A stretch of DNA of 64,000 nucleotides, from NCBI RefSeq assembly GCF_041296385.1, contig NC_091022.1, positions 26,369,967 to 26,433,966 of the forward strand. The letters are read 5' to 3'. Each line of letters starts with the position of its first letter. Positions within the stretch are counted from its first letter, which is position 1. The stretch comes from Aphelocoma coerulescens (Eukaryota > Chordata > Aves > Passeriformes > Corvidae). A program made the translations under genes and the position numbers. Shown here piece after piece: positions 1 to 12,691 of this stretch. The notes under the pieces were generated by a model. The model saw only the letters and a program-made list of their open reading frames with translations. It made no database searches and was not told where the DNA came from.

Positions 1-2241
1 AACTGTGAGAGAAAGAGGAGACTCTGGAAGTTCAGAAGGACCATTCTCTGGTTCGCTGGGAGACCCTGGAAGTAGGTTATGTTCAGTCCAATTTCTCCAG
101 CCCATATGAAATGAAGTTCCTCTCAACACAGGCAAAATACACCCATCTTGTGCAAGTAAAGAGTTTCCTAGGCCAAAGATAAAATTTATATTGATGTGAA
201 TACTACCTCTTCCCTAGAGACAGGCCTTTCAAGGCAAAAAAGCAAGAAAAAGGCAACAATTTAATAAAAAAAAACTAGAGTAGGACTTCCCTATAACTGT
301 GAGTGATATTTTAGGGAAAAATATGTGCAGTCTTTGTACAATGAGTGCATTGAACTGATTGGCAATCAGAGAAACTGCTAGTTCCCAGAGAAAGTGGACT
401 GGGGACATCAAAAAATCTCTGAAAAATACCCAAAGCCTTCAGCTTGTGCTCAGAGGAGATTTGCTGTTTTTAAAAAATGACACAACTAGAGGAAGCCCAG
501 ATATATGACTGCAGTAGCAAAGAATAATTTTCATAAACAGACAAAAGTTGTAATTAGTTTAAACCTTCCTTGTCTGTTTGTATAATATTTTTGAGCAGAT
601 GGCTTTGGCAAAGAGCTGGGATTTGCACGCCCACTTGCATTTTGCAGTGATAAAATAAAGATGAAAGACATATCTTAGGTCATCCAGTCCATTGCCCTAT
701 CAGTGAAGGATTGATCCCTGCAACATGTAAACCAGCAGTCAACTATCTGCCATCTGATGCACACAGCTACCCAAACAGAAGGAATCTATAGGGAAGATCA
801 CCAGGCATAGAGAGAGGGGGGTGAGATGCATAAGAAATCAGGAACGTTTACATTGGTAAAGGAAAAAATATTTACTGCAGAATTAGCTTCATGGAGAGTC
901 AATAGTCACGAGAGAGCAAGGCTTCAGCTACAAAAGCGAAATGTTTTGTAAGATAGGCATTTCAAACACAGCAAATCGTTGGTCTTACTACCCATGCAGA
1001 AGTGGCATCTCTGCTGCTTCCAATGCTTGTGAAGAAATGGCAAAGGAATTGGAGTCATCCTTGCAAAGTTAGACATTTTGCAACCACAGTTAACTGCATG
1101 GCTTTCAGGCAGCCTTCCCAGTCCTGAAACACGGGAGGTTGGGAATGCTTTCACCTGGATTCTGACACATGCAGAATGACGACTACTCCAGGTATTTCTA
1201 GAATATGTTACATTTTACCTCCTGTTTACCATTTATTCAGTGCTATAATACCCTTGATTTTCATGACTAAGTTTCCTTTCTTTTATGCTGTTTCTTTCAA
1301 AAAGTTCTTCTGACAATTGTCTATGGTCAAAACCAGGTTGAAGTTAGGATTTAGACTGTCCCCAGTAAGAGGATTGAGACTGTGCCTTTTTCTTTTTGCA
1401 TTTAAACACACAGCCATTCTGCAGGTCTTCTACCAATTCTGCTCCTACATAATCCATATTTAGCAGTTTCATTTACTATAAAAAGCATGCAGTACTTCCT
1501 GTAAAGAACAGCTCTGCAAAACAAAGGCAAAATACACGTAACTCCACATTGTGTGTCAATCCACACAAGTGAAGATCTGTATTATATTCTATTTATATAT
1601 ACATTAAAAAACCCCAACCCTTTCCATTTGATTTTCTCCCTCAGATATGTACTTAGCATCTAAATATTCTAATTATTATTTGAATGATGGCAAATGAAAA
1701 GCCCCAGTAGCCTATTTACAAGTGCTTATCACATCTCCAATTCTCATCTGAGCACTTCTAAAACCCCTTTTGAGCTTGTATTTCAGCATTTCCCTAAAAA
1801 TAATGGGAGCTATAATTAGAGCCTTGCAGTAACAAGACTTAACAAATAACAATCAAAAGAGAGCCACCAACAGCTAAAATACAGAAGAGGAGGAACACCA
1901 AGGCCATATATAAGTGAGAACTCTCTATAAATCAGAGCAGCACAAACAGTGTTCAGACCTCTGGTAAATGTCTACATCAGAATTGCATAGGTTAGATTGA
2001 CAGATTAGATAAATAAATCCATTTCTTTCTGTCTGAAAGAGAAATGATACAGTGCTGGGTACACAGATTACAATAGAAGCTTTTGCGTTATTACTCAAAA
2101 AGCAAATAAGTAGCCATCTTTTCTTTAACTTAAAAAAAAAAAACAAATGGAAAGTTGTTCTTTATATGCCCTCCATGGATTTTCTTCACCCTGCAAGGCT
2201 ACTGCCATTGAATGACACCGAGCTCAGACTTCCCCACACCC
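1..2241. other. Non-coding AT-rich stretch
   Basis: No reading frame here has coding character: the longest open frames are about 75 codons and end at random stops. No CpG cluster, RNA gene or clear promoter is visible. The one recognisable piece is an old CR1-like trace at about 664-745, listed separately. The rest looks like unique intergenic or intronic vertebrate sequence. Confidence 0.7.
664..745 (-). mobile_element. Possible ancient CR1-type LINE 3' region, antisense
   Basis: The stretch reads like the reverse complement of an old amniote CR1 3' untranslated region. It has the phrase aggtcatccagtcc (677-690), followed by a 'cagtgaaggattgatccctg' block that resembles the usual 'pick of the consensus' region of reptile and bird CR1 copies. 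The match is from memory of the family and is short and diverged. No terminal 8-bp CR1 repeat and no target-site duplication are seen. It could be coincidence. Confidence 0.4.
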
Positions 2242-2248
2242 GAAAAAG

Positions 2249-2560
2249 GAAAAGAAAAAAGAAAAGAAAAAAGAAAAGAAAAAAGAAAAGAAAAAAGAAA
2301 AGAAAAAAGAAAAGAAAAAAGAAAAGAAAAAAGAAAAGAAAAAAGAAAAGAAAAAAGAAAAGAAAAAAGAAAAGAAAAAAGAAAAGAAAAAAGAAAAGAA
2401 AAAAGAAAAGAAAAAAGAAAAGAAAAAAGAAAAGAAAAAAGAAAAGAAAAAAGAAAAGAAAAAAGAAAAGAAAAAAGAAAAGAAAAAAGAAAAGAAAAAA
2501 GAAAAGAAAAAAGAAAAGAAAAAAGAAAAGAAAAAAGAAAAGAAAAAAGAAAAGAAAAAA
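2249..2560. repeat. Perfect 12-bp purine tandem array, 26 copies
   Basis: The unit GAAAAGAAAAAA repeats without a single visible interruption for 312 bases, which is exactly 26 copies. An imperfect start (2242-2248) precedes it and ATATATTTCC follows it. One strand is pure purine, the other pure pyrimidine. Because 12 is a multiple of 3, all frames stay open through the array, which creates Lys/Arg-rich artefact peptides on the plus strand and Phe/Leu/Ser-rich ones on the minus strand. These should not be called genes. Long mirror-symmetric purine tracts of this kind can form triplex (H-) DNA and are often length-variable. The lack of decay suggests recent expansion or ongoing homogenisation, or an assembly effect. 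Confidence 0.97.
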
Positions 2561-2561
2561 G

Positions 2562-5500
2562 ATATATTTCCTTCAGGAGAGGTGGCATTTTAAAACTATA
2601 TATGTGTAATAGACTTAACCACATCATACACAGACATGGAAAAAAAAAATCTAATAACTACACTTCTGGCTAGATAACAGAGGTAAGTACAGTCCAGAAG
2701 GCTTACTTCTGCTTTACTTTCAGCTTCTTACTTATTTTCAGATTTAACTGGATGGAGACTCTGAATTAAAGGAAACAAATCAAATATGATGAAAAAATTG
2801 TTTGTGCACAAAGAAATAGCACAGAAAAGACTGTGGGCTTCATCAATTTTTCTTAGAAACAAAATACCATTTTGTACATCCTAGTGTAGGACTTCAATGT
2901 CTTCCAACACTACAAAATACACCTACAAAATACACTTTGTGAGGGGGGACACTCAGGATCTTGCTGAAGGCAGTCCAAACACCAGCTGCAAACTTGAGGG
3001 CAGACCTCAGAGCTGGTGTCCTTCAACACTCTGCTCTTTCACCACAAATACTTCCTCCCATTGCTGACAGCAGGGAAATCTCAATGTACCGAAGCAAATT
3101 GTGATTTTGAAGCAATCAAGCTATTTCCTAGACCAAAATGTCTGCTGAAAAACCCTGCCTGGCTCAGGAACCAGATTTGTTGTACAGTATTGCAAAGCTG
3201 ATTCTGTAAAGCAGCACAAAGTCCCAGTGACTGCCAAAAGGGAAGGGATGACAATAACAGGATCGTCTTGCTCTGCCTCCTCCAGTTCATGAAATGTCCT
3301 TTGACGCTAACAAAAATAAAATCCAACAATTCAAAATATAATAAGGGAATTTCTCCAATAAGGATGAAATTACAAAAATTATGCCACGCATCAGTATCCG
3401 ATTATACCAAAATATTGCCAAAAATATTGAGGGTTTGTCTGGTTTTAAAGCACTAAACAGGCAAAACCAGAGATGATGCAGGTCTGCATGAACTCAGAAC
3501 CACTGAAAGATCCTGGCTTGTTTTACATTTTACTCAAGCAAGGGATGTAGCTGAAGTAATAGAAATACTCATTATTAAATTATTCAATCCATTATTCTGA
3601 ACTCCTTATGAGCATTTGAATTGTCTTTAGACATTTTCAACAATGCTCCACAATGTAGGAATGTATTTATAGTTCTTCATGGAAAGGGAAACTGCTCAGA
3701 TTGCAATTGGCATGGCATTTGAAAACTGTAGAGGAGTACATACAACTGAGCATTTTTTCTTCTATTTATGGATTAATTGCATTTAACATATTTAACAGCC
3801 TTGCTTGGAAATATATGATCTAGTGATGGAAGAGCAAGATTAGAAAGTACAGCAAATTTGAATTTTATCAATGCAATAAGCAAGACTATGAGTATCAAAC
3901 ACTGCATTTAGCAGTAACATGATGAGAAATGAAATAAAAATATAGAGAGGTGACCAGCAGTCCAAACTTGTGCACCTGTATTCTGGGAAGCTCCTAAATA
4001 GTGCTACTTGCTATGAAAAGGTGATAAAGCTGTAGCTGGCTCTGCAAAGAACATAACTGTGGAACATTTCTGCACCATCCTATATAGAATGAGAGACAAT
4101 CAGTTTACAGAGCCTCCTGTCTCTTTCTGGGTATCCCAAAGAGAGTGGTGTTCTGCATCATTCCATCAATTTACTGCTCCAAAATGGAATAGATCTAAAA
4201 TTGAGTGTACTGCAATGAAGTCTAGAGATCACACCCCTCCCTTTCAAAAACTACCTAGGAGTCTGTTTATTAAGGTCTATTTTGATGCTCCAGGGACTCT
4301 AATTCCAAGCACTGTGCTGCTGAGTTTCCATCACAAGAGCAGCTTGTTTTATACCACAAAAACTACTCCTTTTATTGGCATTTCTTAACGATGGAAATAC
4401 AGTGTTTCATAGTTTTGGAATAAATAAAAAGATTGTTACACAAAACCTGCCTATTGTCCCAACCCACGAGAATGTTTTTGTCAGAGCAGTGCTAAAAAAA
4501 AACCTTATTCCAGTTGGCTAAATAAGCCCAAAAAAAAAAAACCCAAAACAAAACCAAACCAGACACAAAATCATCTCAGTGTAACAGATTGATCACAGTG
4601 TAAGATCATGAGAATTGCAACTGAAAACATGCAACAGTCAGAAAGTTCTCCCCAAAAATACCAACTTCAAGCAGGGTGAGTCACTTCTCTCAGGCTGCCC
4701 AAAGAGAGAGTCCATTAGGGGATGGTGCAGGGCATTTGCAGTGCAATGTGAGAAGCTTTGCCTGCACTGCACCCAAGCAGGCAGATAAAACAAGGGCACT
4801 GCTTTCCCGGAGTGCAATTCTTCCGCACTTCAGAGCCATAAACAAGGCTTCTTGCTCATGAGTATATAAAAAAAAAAAATATTCTAAGCAGACAATAGTG
4901 AAATTTATGATTAAAGAACAAAGATTTGGTGGAAAATAGGCCCTGAGAATTGAAATGCAAGCCTGCCTTGGTGCGTTCAAGGGAACTGCAATGTCTTTTA
5001 CCCTAAAAGACCATCACTTCCCTTTCCTACAGAGACTAAAGCTGCCTTTAGACTCTTTGTGAACAGAAATGTTGTAAGGATTAGACAATAGTCCTTAAAC
5101 ACCTTTCAAATGCTTCATTTAAACATGAATGCAATAATATAGATGCTGAGAAAAGAACCAGTTGATTAGCCAGTCTGATTTAGCATGTGTATTTAATGAA
5201 GATGAAAAACCACCTTCTTCTGCTTTCCAACAAGTAAATGCCTTATCTATCAACTTAAATTTTTCCAGTGTTTTATTCTTTGAAATGAAAAATATGAAAA
5301 GAGAACACAATCAGCACAAATTTGCTGCAAGAAAAAAAAAAATAAACCTTTATACAGTTTCATTGCTATTTGCATGCCAAATGTAAACTTGAAGCAAAGT
5401 GACCTTGGTTATAAAAAATAAGAAAGCAATGTCAGAATTCATAGGACCTACCATTAGTATTTCATTCTGACAGGTAGGAAATAGGCATGTCAGCAGTGAA

Positions 5501-6673
5501 TGTTACGGACTGAGCTGTGGCCCTGATCGCAGTCAAAGCGGTAAATTTCTGCCTACAAAAGTAATTTCCATCAAAACAAAAAGTGCTTAAATAATACAAC
5601 TATCTCGAGATGAAAATAACTTTCTATGGCTGAGTTCAAAGGCAAACAAATGAAAATGCAACAAATAGCTTTTGTATTGTGTAAATGCCAGAAAAGTAAC
5701 ATTAGGTGCCATTAAATTGTACAACGGTTAAATATTCTGTGGGCTTTCTAGTTCCTAGAAACTTTTTCCATAGGAAAAACTCTACTGCAAAAAAGTGGTT
5801 ACACAAAGGCTTCATATATGGACTTATTACTATGTTCAGAAAATCTGAATAATAACACTGAAATTAAACAAGCAACATCTGTACCTATTCAACTACTCAT
5901 GTTGTGATGTGATCAAATAATCACTCAAATGTTCAATAATTAATAGATGCATGAACCAAGGTTTCCTAAAATAATCAGCAATGAGACTTATTACCTTTAC
6001 TTTTTAAAAATTAGGTAGAAAGACTAAATTAAATACCAGTTAAACCAAGTTTTAACAACCAAGGCAAGTCCATGAGTAATGCAACAAAGTTCTAATAAGT
6101 TTATTTAGATATATGAAGCTCAAAGGGCATTCCTGGCTTCATTTTCAAAGTGCATTACCAATTCTAATATTTTATGTCCCTGGAGAATCTCATGGAATTT
6201 CACATTGTGTACTACCACCTACAGTACCAAGCAAAGAAAAAAAATCTCCTTTGTAATCAGAAAGATCAAACATATTTTACAGGAGTGGTAAAAAATTACT
6301 AAGTTATAAACCTAATAATGCAGGTTTTTACTAAGAGAGGATGCATCCACAATTTATTCTCTTCTTGAAGACAAGGTTCATATCTGGTGTCACAGTTTGC
6401 CATCAGATTCCCAGGTACATGCTACACCATTTAACATTTAGGTATTTCTCATGCAAATCCAAACATTCACCAGCTAAAAATTCAAAAAAGGTCATACAGA
6501 GAGAAGACAGGAGGGCCCTAGAAGGTAATATTCCACTCTTTTCCTACAATAGAGGAACCTATGGACTATCTCACTCTCACACTCTAACAGGGCAATCTTC
6601 CAATTAGGGAAAAACAAATTATTTCTTACTTGATGAGCAATGTTGATACATCACTTGGTGATACCTGTGCTTT
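2562..6673. other. Non-coding stretch, nothing recognised
   Basis: Only short chance open frames are present (longest about 110 codons, 4059-4388, without exon-like borders). A donor-like AG/GTAAGTAC near 2680-2690 has no convincing upstream acceptor or coding sequence. Around 5515-5560 there is a small patch with CpGs that vaguely resembles degraded amniote repeat sequence, too weak to call. Confidence 0.65.
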
Positions 6674-7255
6674 TGATGTGTGAAAGGATCCAGTAAAAGC
6701 ATTCTCCAGAAACCACGAGATGGGCTGGTCTAACAATAACTGCAAACCTGACCTGGGTTACAAGGTAAGATGTAACCAAAAGCAAGTATTCTGTTATCAT
6801 CTTCACAAGCTGTTAAAGCAGGTGGGGCTCGTTATCTCCTACCATGACTCATCCTTGGTAACGCCCTCCAGGTGTTATCTCTGTTTAATGGGCAATCAAG
6901 GACCCATCACCTGACTCACAGAATTAGATCAACCCATTGTTAGATGCTCCGCTCAGGGGGAGGAGCCAAGCATTCCCACCTGGATCTAATCTGGGGTTTG
7001 GAACAAAGCATAAGTAGCCCTTAACTCGTGGATTCCCAGAACTAGCACTGCACCTTCAGGTGAAGACCAGACCGTTTCTACAGGATCACTGCTTCAGCAG
7101 GACCACTTCATCTGGACTGCTACCACCACCCTGACTAACAGGGTGCCAGGCTCTGTCAGCATTCTTGTGCTATTGCATTTATTTTAATTTTTCTATCAAA
7201 TTGTAATTCTGACTTGTAATCTCCCACTGGTTTGTTTTCAAACTAGCATAAAACC
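6674..7255 (+). mobile_element. Solo LTR of an ERVL-type endogenous retrovirus (bird/songbird type)
   Basis: About 580 bases resemble the LTRs of an ERVL family that I know from songbird genomes. Landmarks are the 5' TGATGTGTGAAAGG (6674-6687), the 'gagatgggctggtct' phrase (about 6718-6732), 'cctgggttacaaggtaag' (about 6752-6769), the 'accaccaccctgac' and 'agggtgccaggctctgtcag' blocks (about 7122-7160), and a 3' T-rich segment with 'ctattgcatttattttaatttt'-like sequence. No gag, pol or env reading frame follows on either side, so this is a solo LTR left by recombination or a truncated copy. The 3' edge is uncertain because the expected terminal part is diverged, and I saw no clear target-site duplication. 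The identification is from memory of the family; a repeat-library search would settle it. Confidence 0.72.
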
Positions 7256-10211
7256 AAACATTTAAAACATTAAACTGCTCCAGGGCAAGCTGGTTCTCCC
7301 TCCTTGGTTCTCATCAACATGGAGATGGGCAGCTCCAGATATGCACCACACCTCCTTACCCTGGTCATGCTCCTGATGAAATCCTGTGCCCAGGAATCTG
7401 GTTGCCTTCCATGACTCTGAAAAATGAGCATTGTCTTTGGAAGTGACTGTTCCTTTCCACTGACTGCTGTTGTAGAAAAGTTACACTTAGAATAGTTACA
7501 CAAGAAACCTAATTTTAAGCAATGCAAGACAAGACCCATCCCAGCTGTACTAACAATGGACAGATTAGTCAGAAAATAACTTTGAATTACAAATAGTTTG
7601 TTCTTCTGATGGTTCTTCTTTTTTTGCCAGATTAATTCTTTTATTATACTGAAAAATATCAGGAAAGATGCAAAAACAAACTGGAGTTTGTCTGGGGGAA
7701 GAACAGAAACAGGAACGGTTTCCACCACATTATGTTACTCCCATTAGTGAATTTTGATTGTCCTCAGCAGGTTCTGCATCGAGCTCCTTAATGCCCTCTT
7801 TCATTTAAGTGGAAATTGGACACTGTAAGTAAAAGGAGGTGGAACTGGGGAAATAGGGAGTAATTGATTACAAGTTCTACAAGCACTACCAAAGGGAATG
7901 TCAGTTCCCCTTGGCTCCTGACCAAGATTTAGTCATATTCATCAGTAAGACATACGTTCATCCTTCTACCTACAAAAACAATGTTCTAAAATATTAGCCA
8001 CTGTACAGATACACAGCCTTATACTTCAGGGAATAAAATCTGAGCATTGTTTTAATGTGAAAAAAATTTAACTAGAGCAACATTGCTTCAACTTGCTCTC
8101 CTTTTCATCATGTCTTTAAGAAAAGCTAGAAGAAAGACTATTCCCTGAAGGATTAAAAAAATAGGTCATAGATAAATCCAAATCAAAACCATTTAAATAA
8201 AGATTTGATAAAATAAAAGACTTTGTGTGCATCTAGTAGAAACAATGTACAGAAAAGGATCTAGGAAAGATAGGAGCCAATCGTTCCGAGACATTTTCCC
8301 ATACTTAGCCTTTATCTTAGGAATGTACTGTTTAAGGGATTCATCGTGACACAGTGGGAAGAGAAACACCCAAATCTCTCTGACCTCACTTACCTGCTGT
8401 TGTTGGCACCTTTGAAACCTTCCCTTCCCCCCCAGTGGACTCTAATACCTCTGATCTCATTTCCTTCTTATGATTGCTGGGCACACACACAGTTTAATAG
8501 ACGAACTTGTACCTTTCATATTGTCAGAAGAACTATCAGAATACTTACATTAAATCCTTGTACATTTTGCCTTATTTTACCAAAGGATTACGTATCTCTC
8601 CTACTCACATATAAAACATGTCTTCTAATGATGTACTTTTAGAAAAGTCTAATTAAAATTCAATGCATAAAAGCGTGCAAGGGTTGATAACCCACAGAAC
8701 TCAGCAGACCCTAGTTAACATTCTAATGCATCCTCCATTTGGAGAGAGACAGTGAGACTTTTCCACCTCGGTGGCAGACACTAATGATACTTGCAAATAT
8801 GACTAATGTCTTCATTGGTGAAAAATTAATGCACCACAATAATTTTTCTACCTGGGGTTAATGAACATGTCAGATGCTGAAAACGAGTTGTTTGAAAGTA
8901 AATTACTATAATCTATATTTAGAAGACTCTGCTCTTGAAAAAAAAAATCTATGGTGTGTTTGATGTCCCCTGCTTATTTTTGTCATGAATTTTGCTGTTC
9001 ACCCAGTAAGACTACACTAGGTTGACTTTTCTGCTGGTCCAAGGAAATGTTTTCTTTTTCCCGAGAATGCCCATTTTTTAGGGGGAGAAGTCCAGTTTGA
9101 CTCTACTTACCACAAACATTCTTTCAGCTATACAAGCAGTAGAAGCAAGCTGACATCTTTGAAAACCAGCTTATCTTCACTAAGTTTAGACCCAAAGCAA
9201 TATCTCACTGAGCATTTCCAGATATTCACTTTACAGCTCGTCCTTCATCTGCAGAGGAGGGAATAGTTTCACAATTCAGAATGCTTCCTCTCCCCAAACT
9301 CCCCTTTTTCTTTACCAAAGCTAAGTGAATGCTCTATGAGGCTGTGTGAATAGAAAATAGCTTCAAGAAATAGCCACAGCAGAGAGAAAGGAGCTGTTCT
9401 GTCAGTGAAGGGAGAGTTCCAGTCACTATAGATCAGTCACTACAAAATTTTTAGAGCCATGCTCCTTCCAGAGCACTTGGGGTTTCAGCTGTCCAGTGGG
9501 AAGTGGTACAATCTGGTTACTGGGAATCAGTAGCCATTTTGAAATATGGGGCTTATTCCTCATGTTGGAATCATCCTTTGCTTTCAACTGTGTTCACTTC
9601 TTCAGAAAATATGCAAATGCATTCATCTTCTAAATGCCATTTCTAACAGAGCACAGAACTCCAACTCCACATTTAGCACTGGAAGTGTAACTCCACAACA
9701 TTTCTTTCAAAATGTGCAAGCAGAGAAAAAAGGGTACAGAAGAGTATGCCTGGCCTTTATTCAGGTTTCAGCAGTAGCTTGTGGTGAGTTTAGGGAGTTA
9801 GGAGGATTCTGAATCAAAATTTAAAGGCTTTAAGTAATGACAGATTCAATACATTCCTTCATAACCCATCCCAAAGGCTAAATATTCCTTCCTACTGTCA
9901 AAACACATGCACTTTATGTACTTCTGATACCTTGCTGACTTTAATTCTGGCCATAATACATTTTCAGCTAGTTTTAAAAGCTTTCCAGTATTAGATGCCA
10001 TTAACTATATGAGCAGTTACACACCATGACTTGGCTACTTCTTGATTATGTGCTCAAAAAAGTAGAGAAACAGAACTTCTGAAAATGACAATGATTCAGC
10101 GCTTGAGGTTGCATAAATATTCCATGTCTCTGAATTTCCTGGTCACATATGGGTGTCTGGCAAATCTGAGCCAGCACTATGGAACCACAGTCAGTTCTTA
10201 GAATTAATCCT

Positions 10212-10232
10212 GTTCCAGGGAACACCTGGAAC
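10212..10232. repeat. Small perfect inverted repeat (8-bp arms, 5-nt loop)
   Basis: GTTCCAGG (10212-10219) and CCTGGAAC (10225-10232) are exact reverse complements around a five-base spacer. No gene end lies nearby, so it is not interpreted as a terminator. It may be a chance hairpin or a palindromic binding site. Confidence 0.85.
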
Positions 10233-12672
10233 TGAGTGATTAATCCAGTCCACCTCCAACAGAGCGAAAACTTTTTCTGAGAATTATCAATTCACTATAG
10301 CACAGGAAATCTGCTCGAATTTAGGTCTCACAGGGTACAGAAATAATCACTTCTCAGATGACAATATGTTTTCTATTTCTCCAGATTCCTATGGGCAAAA
10401 CATTAAGACTTTTCTGTTAACCTTTTTTTTTCCCAATTTTATTTCAACTTTCTGAACAATGATTGCTGTCCCTCATTTCTTGTTTTCTACAGTACTTTCA
10501 GTTAGGATAGCAAACACACAATAGAACTTTACTATTCTTAAATAAGCTGTCTACCCACAAAAATTTTGTCACTCCATTTTGACAGATCAAGTAATAATTT
10601 TATCTACCATGGGAGAGTATAAACTGTACCAGTACAGGAATCATAGTGGGCGTATAAGCTGTAACCATCATAAATGACACTTTTTATTCCCTTTGAAAAT
10701 CCTCCTGATTTATTACATTTACTTAGAGACTGTCACAGCTTATTTTTACTAGACACATTTTTTTAACATTCCATCAAGTGAGCTCCTATGTGATGCAGAG
10801 AAAACTGATAGAAAATGGTAACACTCTCACCCAAGCTGTCGTTATTCAAAATGATTTCTTCTGCTCAGGTTGTTTTCATTTAGTAAAATAATTTGGTTTT
10901 TCTATGTCTGCCCACATTCTATTCACAGGAGGAAAAGGAAGCTCAAAACAATGTCTTCTGCATTTAATATGCAAGGAGAATGCTTAATAGAATCATTTGC
11001 AGGATAATTAAAAGTCTGCTGATACATCTTAAGAAAGTGTGAAACAAAGTACAAAATGAATAGAGCCAAATGGCAATTGCTTATTTCTGTAGAATAAGTG
11101 CTAAGTCAAAGAGGTCATAATTGCTGTTTTGCATATGGAAAACAGTTAACAGGGTTTTATAGATATATTTTCTGCAGTAAAGCTAAAGCTGATTGTTTTC
11201 ATACAGAAGTTAGTTGAATATCACAAATGAAAAGGTTACAGGGTAGTGCTGCTAGCTCTGCCTGTGAGATCAAGGAAAAGAAGTCCACAAATTCAAATAC
11301 AACTAAGGAATGGCTTCAGTTGAAGTCAATTCCTGCTCACATTTATAAAATGGCACATTCAGCTTTGATATAACTCCTTTGAAACAAACCTGACTTTTTC
11401 TAGCAAACCCAAACAAATCTACCCAATTCATTTACATGATACCTATCAAAATGCTAATGCTGTATCATTAATAAATAGTTGCACTGTGTTCCCCAAGCCC
11501 TGTCCCCACACTCTGTAAGTTTTTATGTTTTAAATCTAAAGGAAATTTTCTTAAGTATCCACCTTCTGAGGCAGATACGTAAGTCCTGTTATGAATTATG
11601 GGAATTGTGTGTGCTCACTGAGGACAGACTATGGCCACCAGCTGTGCCAGTTATCCTGATTATATTCATTTCTCATGAAGTGGATAGCCCCTTATCTGGC
11701 TTTTTTATGACTACAAATTAGTTCTTAATTACAGTCAGTCATTGTAATTTCAGAGCAACTGCTAGCTCAAGCACTGACCCATTTTAGTGAATTATAAGCA
11801 AAGTACATAGCATAGATTCCTTTATTCCCCAAACACTAAAAAAAGGAGAAAATTCTTAGAATTTGGCATTCCTGTTCCACTCCTGCCTACTGTTTAGACA
11901 TTATCACAACTGTTCCCTACATCTGCTGATGTTCACCTCCAAATAACAGTTGCCATGAGACTGTGCAATTTAAGTAAAAAAAAAAAAAAAAAAACCAAGC
12001 TCCTAAGAAGTAATGTAAAGATCCTGCCACCCAAATTAATGCAAGTCAAGGATCTCACTGTAGGCACAATGCATTCTGTTAGCTCTCTGAGACAGTACCC
12101 AATTGCTGCAGTGACTTTACTCGTGACTGCTTTTAGGTCGAGGGAGAAGAGAATTATGCCACAGCCTCTAATTATCTGTATTTAGAGAGTGTAAGCATTG
12201 TAGTGATCTCTATTCAGAGACTGAAAAACTTATGCCTGACTTGAATTGTTAATGCTATCGTTGTGATTTCAGTAGCATTGAGGAAGTTAGAAACCCAGGT
12301 GGCATTTACAGTGGGAACCTTACGCACTGCATTGTTCCCATGTCACATTTTATGCGTGTGCAGCTATTTGGCATCACCACAGACTCGCTCATCCAGTGGT
12401 GACTCTGATTTGAAAGCGAGTTAAACCCAGTGAAACACAATGCAAAGAGTGAAATCAGCCTTTCATTTTCTTGGATGCAATTGTTAATAGAGCAAAAACT
12501 TTCACAGCACATTGTAAAGTGGTAATCTTCCTTGATTCCAGTGTTCCTAGTATGTTAGACTGTGCATGGATGTCCAAGTCTTCGTATTTACATTTTTAAC
12601 TTGCATGTATTTTGCATTCCACGTCTTTCCATAAGGGTCTGTTTCCCCACATCACAGTCCTAAAGCTCAGCA

Positions 12673-12691
12673 GGCACCTGTGTCAGGTGCC
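12673..12691. repeat. Perfect inverted repeat of E-box-like half sites
   Basis: GGCACCTG (12673-12680), spacer TGT, and CAGGTGCC (12684-12691) form an exact 8-bp hairpin. Each arm contains the CACCTG/CAGGTG E-box bound by factors of the ZEB/SNAI/bHLH type. Two facing E-boxes three bases apart could be a composite site, but no promoter is visible around it. Confidence 0.8.

Noticed and set aside
2052..2673. Overlapping Lys/Arg-rich and Phe/Leu/Ser-rich open frames on both strands
   Set aside because: They are produced by the 12-bp simple repeat, which has no stop codon in several frames. There is no coding sequence outside the array.
7270..7728. 152-codon minus-strand open frame next to the LTR
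   Set aside because: No retroviral or other domain is recognisable, the composition equals the background, and it is about chance length.
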